Positions 56,701-64,000 of a DNA stretch of 64,000 nucleotides are shown one piece after another. The notes beneath the pieces are model-generated. The model did no database searches. It was not told where the DNA came from and was given only the letters and a program-made list of their open reading frames with translations. The stretch spans positions 9,010,001 to 9,074,000 of the forward strand of contig OY855916.1 of assembly GCA_963693305.1 (NCBI GenBank), written 5' to 3'. The stretch's first letter is position 1, and each line of letters starts with the position of its first letter. This DNA comes from Meandrina meandrites. Taxonomy: Eukaryota; Cnidaria; Anthozoa; Scleractinia; Meandrinidae. The position numbers were made by a program, and so were the translations under genes.

Positions 56701-59700
56701 TTCTGCGTGCGGTTCAGTTGTATTGCATCGCATAATTTGATTGGTTAAACGAGTGTGGATGATGCTAGTACCAGCCCTACTCCGCATTACCCAGTTCACA
56801 AAGCGCACAGTGCAAGTTTCGCCCATCCTTCTTTCATTGTGGATGGGACTGTTATAAAATTGCGAAATTTATTCAGCTGCTCATCAATTTTTACAACTAA
56901 CGATACCATATACAAATTCCGCTATTCTTGCAGCCGAGTTTAAGCGTACACTCCAACCGAGCTTTTCTGTAAAAAAGAATAAGCTTATGTTAACTTCGAC
57001 CTGTTGTTTTCATTTCTGGAACAGTTTTATAGTTGCTTGTTGCTTACGGGGAAAGTAAAGTCCTCGAAAAAAGGAATGAATTGTCTGTTTTTCTTGTTTT
57101 AGCATTTTGAAGAAGTTCCAGCCGATGGCCTCTACTGCGTAGATTTTGTGAGTAACAGAACTAATCAAGAATGCGAGCAGCCTTTTAGGATCAATCAATT
57201 CGAGTGGAAGATTGCTAGTGAGGAGTTACAAAGCTCGCTCTTCTTAACCTGTCCGGTGCAGGTGCCATTTAACAGACAAATGCCTACAGAACAAGATATT
57301 CAAATTATTGAAGAGAACAGACGAAATCTTCGTCCGCTAGAGAATACGCGCGATGAAAATGCACTGAAATTAGAGGAAATGTCCTCCAAAGAATGCAAAA
57401 AATCGGTCGGAGGTGAGAGCGATGTGAAAGAAGCTATTGGAAAACGTGATGTTGAAATTGTTATGTCAAATCATAATACTGTAAAAAATGAAAATGTCAT
57501 CGAGCCAACTATTACAGGACAGGACGAAACAAGTGTTAAATGTGATTCAGAATTCCCTGCGCTTGAAAAATCTCCTCTTGAGGATCTTGTTTCTGATTTA
57601 CGTGTGAACGCGAACTTTTCGACACCGAACCCAACCTTAGGAGTTTCCACTACAGGAAATTTTGAAGCAAGTGCTACGGAAAATCAATCCTTTAACTCTA
57701 ATTCTTCTCCAATGCACAGTGTCGCTTCGGGACACTCGCAACATTCTTGTTTAACAAACAGTGATGAACGCGGTGTAGACACGAATTTCTCTTCTTCTGG
57801 GACAACCACACAAGGATGCCCTCGCTGCAATTTGTTTCGAAGCTTGTGGAACACCTACAAAGAATCAAGGGACAGGTTTATTGCAGTTCTTGGTGATGCA
57901 GTACGGAAAAGAGTTTGGAACCTGCCAAGAACTTGTAGTAGTTCGGTTTCTTCTGATTTTTGCTCTGGAAGTGCTTCTGAAGTGAATACATCTTCAGGCG
58001 TACGACGTAAAGACGCTCGAGTTGGTATTTTATTTTCCGGTGGAATTGATTCTATGATGATAGCAGCCTTGGCGGACAGGTAGGTCAATTATTTACACTT
58101 GTGTTAGCGCAGTGTGGTTTACATGTAGTTTTGTTTGTAGGTTACAATAACGAACGAACAAGATTGAATTTTGGGGTTGGAATTTTTGTTTAATTTTAGT
58201 TACAATGCTTGTTTTGTGTGTTTCTGTTCGCTGTTCGTTTTTGGTTCGCGTTTCGCTTCCGTAACAAATTATAAATAAAATCTTCCTAGCAAACAAACGA
58301 AGGAACGTCGTACGAGCATACGAACGAACGAACGAACGAACGAACGAACGAACGAACGAACGAACGAACGAACGAACGAACGAACGAACGAACGAACGAA
58401 CGAACGAACGAACGAACGAACGAACGAACGAACGAACGAACGAACGAACGAACGAAAAACAAGTTCTGAACAAGGAGAAAATAACGGACGAATCAATGAA
58501 CTCAGTTAAACGAGCTCTAACTTAGTACATGTAACTGCTTAAAGATTTTATCTCTAGATTCGTGCCTACGGATGAAGCAATAGATCTTATTAACGTCGCA
58601 TTTGAGCGAAAAACTCCATCCAACCATCCGCAAAACAAGAACGCAAAGAAAGGAAAGACGAGAAAGAATGCAACACCAACAACGCCTGCAAGAAATTTTA
58701 GCGTCCCAGACAGAATAACTGGGATATCAGGCTTGGATGAACTGAAACGCGTTAATCCTTTACGACAGTGGAATTTTATTGAGGTAATCTGTGTATTAGG
58801 GCCTCGACAGACAATTAAAATGAGTTGACAGCTATTAGTTCTCAATAAAGCGTTTAAGGCCAAAGTTATCGGTGCCTGATTTTTTTATTTGAAAGCTTGG
58901 TAACTAGCGTTTGCTGCGCCTATTAGAGTGCATGTTTTGGCGCGAAAACCGCTGATTACAAACTAATGATGGCGTAGTTCTCAACAATTTTCTCACGGTC
59001 TAGGAAAAATTAGTCGTTTTCGACAACTAAAGCAGTTTTCCTTTTGAAACTGAAGAAAAACTGTCAAGTTGTGGAAAACTAATTTTTTACAGTTTCTTAT
59101 CGAAACCTTGCTTCACACACTGGCTTTTTTTAGTTATCCTTAGTTTCTTTAGTTACTCAAAGTAGCTAGAGTAGAACTCGTTTAAAAATGTGTTTGTTCT
59201 TTACTTAAAGGTGGATATAACACTAGAACAATTGCAGGAAATGAGGTACAGTGTTTGTGACTTTTCTGACGGCTTTCCGCTCTACTAAGCTCATATTTAT
59301 CGTGTTTTGTGGTCTACGTTTCTTTGAGAATTTTGGGCCGTGCCCTACATGCATGCAGTAGGAGACTGAGCATGAACAGAATCTGAGACGAGTAGGGCAT
59401 GGGACTGCGCTGAACCAGTTCCTCTCAAACCTGTTTTCTGGCTTAGTCCGGAACAAGTAGATTTTTTGCTCGGAATCTAGTCTTTGAGAAATGACTTTGC
59501 CCTCACATTTATCGAGACCTGTTGTGCTGGGGTGTTTGTTTACTGTGTAGTTTTATCTTAGAACAGGGTTTTGCTTCTCAAGTAGAGTTATAGAAAAACG
59601 TGTAGACAAACTGAAAACAAGCGCAGAATGAAACAACAGCAAAAAAATAAAAAAATAATAATAATAATAATAAAACCAAATAAAGCAAAAAAAACAACAA

Positions 59701-61639
59701 CAACAACAACAAACAACAGCAAAAAACAAAGATTGTTTCGTAACTAAAATTCAAGTTGCAGCCATGGAGATTTTACCGGTGGAGAATATCGCTCGTCGCC
59801 AGCAAAATAGTAAAACACGGGAAAAGCATCTGACATATTTTTATATTTCTAGTTTAACAATACCCCTTCTCGACCAACCAAATGTTAGTTGAAAGTATTC
59901 CAACACTTGGAATTATGATGCGTGACTGAGAAAGTCCTAAGTTGCAAAGATTCAATTCTAAATCACGCAATCGTAACCGCCATTGTAGACGACTGCGTGA
60001 CTCACCTGACTACTTTCACAGGACTGTTTTTGATTGTAACGTTTCAGAAACGAAAAGAGGTGATCCCGACCAGATTTAAAAGTATTAAGGCACATCTATT
60101 CCTCTATTACAGCGGAGTTAGTATTCTTGCCGCCTCAATGAAGAAATTTGTTGTCCTAATTTTAATCTTTTTTTTTCTATTGGTGTTAGGTCCCGCCACA
60201 TCAGTCATTTGGTGTCCCCCCTGAACACTGTATTGGATGACAGTATCGGCTGTGCTTTGTGGTTTGCTGCCCGGGGGGTAGGACGTCTACGTTCCTCCTC
60301 CGTGAACAGTGGCCTCAGCAAAGATAAAGAAGCAGATGCTGAAGAGAATACATACACAAGTAGAGCTAAGGTATAATAGTGAAGTTTCTCGTCACTCTAA
60401 AAAACAAACATTAGCGCCAGATTGGGGAACGTACTAGGCTTTTTACTCAAGCGATGACGTCATTCAAAAATCACCGAATAATGAAACACGAAAGAGTCAC
60501 ACAATTGACATTTCTTTGTATCACGCTGCATTTGATTAATTCTCCTCTCTGTCTTTCAACAGGTTTTGCTGGTTGGTATGGGAGCTGACGAACAGCTAGG
60601 AGGATATGCCAGGCACAGGACTCGCTTCGTGTAATTGAACCTTTTTTAATTCTATTTAAAATTGAGTATGCATTGCCTTGTCTTTTAGCGAAATCAAGCC
60701 CTAGTTGCATACTAGGCTGCTCGGTCCTTTGCGCACACATCCCCTTTACATGACTGTTTCTTGAGGTCCATAAGAGAAGAAAATATAAGAGAAAGTCCTA
60801 AAACATCCGAGTTTAAGGTAAAGTCTGCGTTCGAACCAAGCGGCCCACCAGGTCGCTTATCCCGGTTTCCGTAGCATGAAGCGACTAGGAGTATTTCTAC
60901 TCCCCCAGGATGGGATGCTAGTCCATCGCAGGGTTACTCCAGCAGTAATTTTGCCAGTGCCCATTTATACACCTGGGTAGAGAGAGGCACTACAAGAGTA
61001 AAGTGTCTTGCCCGAGAACACAACGCAGTGCCCCGGCCAGGGCTCGAACACGGACCGCTCGATCCGGAGTCCAGCGCACTAACCATTAGGCCACTGCGCC
61101 TCTCTGTTTTCTTTTTACGTTTAGGTTAAAATGTTATTCAGTAAAAAGATACACCAATCATTATTAGAATGTGATGATGTTCGTGTAGTTTTTGATAACA
61201 TTTTGACCAAAAATTTTAATAATTGTGTTCGGGAATATGTCTATCCTAGTTCGTAATTCTCGTTTTGTTTTCTCAGTAATGAAGGTTGGTCTGGTTTGAT
61301 GGATGAGATGGAAATGGAAGTGAAACGAATATCGAAACGAAATCTTGGCCGTGATGACAGGTTAGGTTTGCATTTCATTAAAGCGAAATACATTAAAGCA
61401 AAATACAGCGGTTGTTTTTAATTGGTTAATTGGTTGGTTTCCAGGTGTATTTCAGATCACGGCCGAGAAGCGCGGTTTCCTTTCCTTGACGAGGAGGTTG
61501 TGTCGTTCTTAAACTCTCTTCCAGTTTGGCTGAAGGTGAGTGACCAAGTAATCACGTTATATGTAGAACCACAACTGGTATCTCTGTGCGCATTGCGGAC
61601 CTGTTAGTACAGGTAATCACATGATTTCGAGTGCAATTA

Positions 61640-61671
<32 letters not shown>

Positions 61672-63574
61672 GCTAACAAAATTGCACGAGCCCGTAGGGC
61701 GAGTGCAATTTGTAGTCTTTGAAAAATTTACAAGTGCTTATTTATTCCTAATTGCACGAGAAAAAAATCATGTGATTTCTTATTAATAATATACGTGAAA
61801 AAAGGGACAGAGAGAAAAAGAAAACCAGTTGAATTTTGACACCGCGCGCCTTTTCTGATTTTTCATTCAATTGATTGGTTGAAGCACAGCAAACACATGT
61901 CAAGTTCAAACTTTCACAAGAGCGAAATATTCAGATTCATTCAGTTGTACTGTAAACTTGGGAATTTGTGGTTTTTCAAACGTTTTTGAAGCGCAACTCG
62001 GTTAACAATAACCGACTAAAGACAATGTACATATTAGACTGTGAAAGCTCGGCGTAAACTGAAGAATTGGACGGCGGCCGTTTTGGAAACCGGGATGTAA
62101 GATTCGAGCGGCCAAAGATGAAAGAAACCTGGCAGTTGATAAATGCAAAAAGCCACCACAAACTACAGATATGTAAGTGCTTCTGGCGTTTTGGCACAAA
62201 AAATTCCTACTGTCATAGCACGTCCACCTCTTCTTCGGTTGAACTTCGCGCTTTTATAGTTGGACGTTTTCCCATGACAGACCGGCGAAGAACTTGGCGA
62301 AGAACTTACTTACCGGATTGAAAAACTTGTATCCTTGTTTATTTACATGCCTGTCGAGTGTAGCTATTATCATTCTGTAAGCTGTCTGGTTCCAAGACAA
62401 GTCGTCACTGTTTTGTCCTTTTACTTTAGGGCAGAACTTCTAGTTCGGCTTGCCGGCTCGTTTTCCTCTATTTTGTTGGCGATATTTTTTTCTCTTCGCT
62501 TGACGTTTTCCGTACATTTAGCCAGAATGAGGTGCTAATAATTGTATTTGGTTTCTTAGAACTATCTTTTAGGTGTTTTACTGTTGTTTACCTAGCGAAA
62601 ACCCCGGTCGTTGTTTTCGTCCGCGTCTATTTGTAATTTGCACTGGTGTTACACTTTTTGCACTGGTGTTACCTCTGAACTGCACTGCTTTCAGCCAATC
62701 ACAATCGAGTAATTTTTTCATGTATATTATTATATTATATAATTTGCTTTTGAAGGGTTATTCCAACTGCGGTGCACATTCAATAAGTACCGTTATAGAT
62801 TGTCAAAGTCATGTCGCCATCAAATTGTAGCAAGACTTTGAGAAGTTCAAAAACGTACCGGAAATCAATAGTTGCGATATTTTAGAAATTTGCTGTGTAT
62901 ACCCTTTTCCCCTTGCCATTGATACAAAACGTCGCAGATACAAGGGATCGTTAATTAACAACATTGTGAATGGGAAAAAGGAGAAGTGAAGGAGGTCGTA
63001 AAATAAATGTAAAATACGCAAGAATTATGGTTTGATTTTGAATAATAAAAGATAAAAGCCTGCTTTCGAGCGGAGAGGCCCATTAGGCTGGAGCTTATCC
63101 CGGTTTCCGTAGCATGTAGCGACTAGGAGTATTTCTACTCCTCAATGGATGGGATTGTACAGTTACCCCTAGCATTTAAATCGCCGGTACCCATTTATAC
63201 ACCTGGGTGGAGAGAGGCACTGTGAGACTAAACTGTCTTGTCCAAGAACATAGAATCCAGCGCACTAACCATACGGCCACCGTGCCTACCACAATACCAC
63301 TCCACAAATGAAAGGAACTAATTGTGAAGTGAAGATTCCAGTAACTGTAATTACATCACATTTATTTAAACACAAACACCTTCAATTTCAGACGGACCCA
63401 GGCTTGCCGCGAGGGATTGGGGAGAAGCAGCTGCTGCGCCAGGCGGCGAGGTTGCTTGGCTTGACGTCATCATCGCAGTTGCCTAAGCGAGCGATTCAGT
63501 TTGGGTCTCGTATCGCTAAACTGGAGAGTGCTGGAGAGAAAGGCTCTGAGACCTGCTCGAGGCTTGAGTTCTAA
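50768..63574 (+). CDS. ASNSD1: asparagine synthetase domain-containing protein 1, twelve exons
   Basis: Glutamine amidotransferase plus asparagine-synthetase-like protein; its physiological reaction is not well established. Exons: 50768-50827, 54247-54459, 55474-55608, 56065-56205, 57103-58079, 58558-58783, 59211-59245, 60190-60370, 60563-60630, 61277-61360, 61445-61535, 63392-63574. All junctions are in phase: 2394 nt, 797 aa (human 643). Starts MCGICC, with Cys2 as the class II amidotransferase nucleophile. [30 protein letters not shown] and [18 protein letters not shown] follow. The synthetase part has the PP-loop [79 protein letters not shown] and [20 protein letters not shown]. Exon 5 adds a long Ser/Asn/Glu-rich linker that accounts for much of the extra length. 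The gene is divergent from GET3. Confidence 0.96.
51537..53639. mobile_element. 2.1-kb element with AAGGCTGCTGCCTAA ends
   Basis: AAGGCTGCTGCCTAA and the inverse TTAGGCAGCAGCCTT form the termini; ATGCG lies just outside both ends. Subterminal GGAGCCC/GGGCTCC and TTAGGCGCCC motifs recur. It carries the TTAA MITE 52209-52590. No transposase frame. Confidence 0.7.
52209..52590. mobile_element. TTAA-type MITE, copy 2, 382 bp
   Basis: TTAA at 52205-52208 and 52591-52594 flank ends AGGGGCTTTGTCACGG and the inverted AGGAGCTCTGTCACGG. Central hairpin CAACTTGAAAGGTTTAGC with its inverse (about 52377-52411). Full homologue of 363-740. Confidence 0.88.
54005..54130 (-). mobile_element. tRNA-derived SINE, family B
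   Basis: On the minus strand an A box TAGCTAAGTGGTTAGAGTGC and a B box GGATTCGATTCC are followed by GACTCAGAATGTTTTTTTGT and CCCATGCTCGTGAC. Clear tRNA-like head. Lies in ASNSD1 intron 1. Confidence 0.8.
54951..55356. mobile_element. DNA element with AATCACG-repeat ends, 406 bp
   Basis: AGGGTGGTAAAGGGG is mirrored by CCCCTTTACCACCCT. Internal AATCACGAATCACG units are repeated near both ends. AACTGT lies one base outside each end, so the duplication is approximate. Same architecture as 25963-26885. In ASNSD1 intron 2. Confidence 0.82.
55727..55975 (+). mobile_element. SINE family A (ASNSD1 intron 3)
   Basis: A-box region TGCCTTATGGTTAGTTTGCT and B box GGGTTCGAGCC on the plus strand, then CTTGGGCAAGACACTTTACT and GTGTATAAATGGGTACC. 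Sense orientation relative to ASNSD1. Confidence 0.85.
56490..56630. repeat. fragment related to one end of the 1,518-bp palindrome
   Basis: ACAGCCATAAAATAAATACC, ATTTTAGGAAGCTAAAATGT and GGCAAGCCTGTGATT follow the same order as the right end of 32678-34195, with divergence. A solitary old end in ASNSD1 intron 4. Confidence 0.6.
58316..58456. repeat. (CGAA)n microsatellite, about 34 units
   Basis: Pure CGAA tandem repeats in ASNSD1 intron 5. Open frames on the minus strand here (repeating Phe-Val-Arg-Ser) are artefacts. Confidence 0.98.
59641..59722. repeat. A-rich simple repeats
   Basis: (AAT)n followed by (ACA)n and AAACAACAGC units in ASNSD1 intron 7. Confidence 0.8.
60825..61104 (-). 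mobile_element. SINE family A, near full length (ASNSD1 intron 9)
   Basis: On the minus strand AGTGGCCTAATGGTTAGTGC and GTTCGAGCCCTGGCCGGGGC precede the body CTTGCCC-inverse and TATAAATGGGC. Very similar to 1015-1301, antisense to ASNSD1. Confidence 0.87.
61620..61782. repeat. inverted-repeat MITE (ASNSD1 intron 11)
   Basis: ATCACATGATTTCGAGTGCA and ATTAGGAATAAATAAGCAC are mirrored at 61730-61780 (GTGCTTATTTATTCCTAATT, then GCACGAG and ATCATGTGATT). Arms are about 60 bp around a short unique core. Confidence 0.85.
63057..63290 (-). mobile_element. SINE family A with deleted B box (ASNSD1 intron 11)
   Basis: The body (CCCATTTATACACCTGGGTG, GTAGCATGTAGCGACTAGGA on the plus strand) and the A-box end (TCCAGCGCACTAACCATACG) are present. 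The stretch holding GGTTCGAGCC is missing between AAGAACATAG and AATCCAGCG. Confidence 0.82.
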
Positions 63575-63666
63575 ACGGTCTGTCAGATAATCATATTTAT
63601 CAGTGCTATGTATCCACCTGATCAGTCTTGCAGTATTCGTGTGCCATGACACCCAACTGTGTAATC

Positions 63667-63672
63667 ATTAAA
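63667..63672 (+). terminator. ATTAAA poly(A) signal of ASNSD1
   Basis: Common variant hexamer 93 bp after the stop at 63574; no AATAAA precedes it in the trailer. Confidence 0.5.
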
Positions 63673-63744
63673 GAGAGAGGGGAGAGAAAGAAAGATCTGC
63701 TTAACGATAAGAATTACTGGAACTTGTGCCATGTTTGTGATCGT

Positions 63745-63999
63745 TTAGTGTTGGTAGAGCTGAAGCTGCTGGAACGCATGCGTTAATTTCATGTTAGCCT
63801 CGGTATCATGCTGCACCACACAGTCCAGATATTCAAGATAATGGTTTTCCTGTGCGGATTGCCTCGCATTGGCGTATCTTTCCGTGGATTGGCCAGTCAT
63901 CTTTATATGGCCCATAAGGCACTGGAGGACCACGTTGATACTTCATACATCATTTGCGTTTTGCATCACCGAATCGGCATCTGGCATGATCTGCAAAGC
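63745..63999 (-). pseudogene. coding-like stretch with one in-frame TGA, partial at window edge
   Basis: The minus-strand frame is open from the window edge (LQIMPDADSVMQNANDV) to TGA at 63945-63943. It continues in the same frame as SINVVLQCLMGHIKMTGQST... to ...MKLTHAFQQLQLYQH and TAA at 63745. Composition is protein-like on both sides of the TGA. No family recognised. It may be a decayed gene or retrocopy with a premature stop (for example CGA to TGA), or the last exon of a gene converging on ASNSD1 with the open frame left of the TGA being chance. Selenocysteine is formally possible, but no SECIS element could be assessed. Confidence 0.35.
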
Positions 64000-64000
64000 T

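Noticed and set aside
58093..58496. Long minus-strand frames with repeating Phe-Val-Arg-Ser
   Set aside because: Pure translation of the (CGAA)n microsatellite in ASNSD1 intron 5.

Overview
The window is animal nuclear DNA and most likely comes from an anthozoan cnidarian, probably a stony coral. The genes are split into many short exons with GT-AG introns. Two intronless class A GPCR genes resemble the lineage-expanded cnidarian type. tRNA-derived SINEs, TTAA-flanked MITEs and foldback elements fill the introns. The species assignment is inference; there is no marker gene in the window.

Layout. (1) 218-4493, plus strand: the catalytic half and C-terminus of a PDE4-type cAMP phosphodiesterase whose 5' part lies outside the window. 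(2) About 4.6-22.7 kb: no strong gene. It holds a 5'-truncated LINE fragment (8900-9316), several MITEs and tandem duplications, a weak spliced-transcript candidate on the plus strand (10433-15126), and a candidate four-exon gene for a 64-residue basic protein on the minus strand (19882-18733). (3) 50578-22723, minus strand: a complete nine-exon GET3/ASNA1 gene (331 aa) spread over about 28 kb. (4) Inside two GET3 introns, on the opposite strand, sit two GPCR genes: one intact (34580-35638) and one broken by a frameshift (42194-43305). (5) 50768-63574, plus strand: a complete twelve-exon ASNSD1 gene (797 aa), head to head with GET3 across only 189 bp, which should act as a shared bidirectional promoter. 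(6) 63999-63745, minus strand: a partial coding-like stretch with an in-frame TGA at the right edge.

All exon chains were worked out by hand from splice sites, phase and family conservation. For GET3 (996 nt) and ASNSD1 (2394 nt) every junction is in phase. For PDE4 the last junction is not in phase with the obvious donor.

The most unusual content is the repeat fraction. Several elements have clear target-site duplications and share one design: inverted ends built from short amplified motifs (ATCCG, GCGGTATT, AATCGAACTC, ATGGACTACC, AATCACG). One 1,518-bp element is an almost perfect palindrome. One TTAA-flanked insertion is confirmed by an empty-site paralogue 5 kb away. GET3 works in tail-anchored protein insertion, ASNSD1 is an asparagine-synthetase-like protein and PDE4 degrades cAMP. 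They do not form a pathway; only GET3 and ASNSD1 appear linked, through their promoter.
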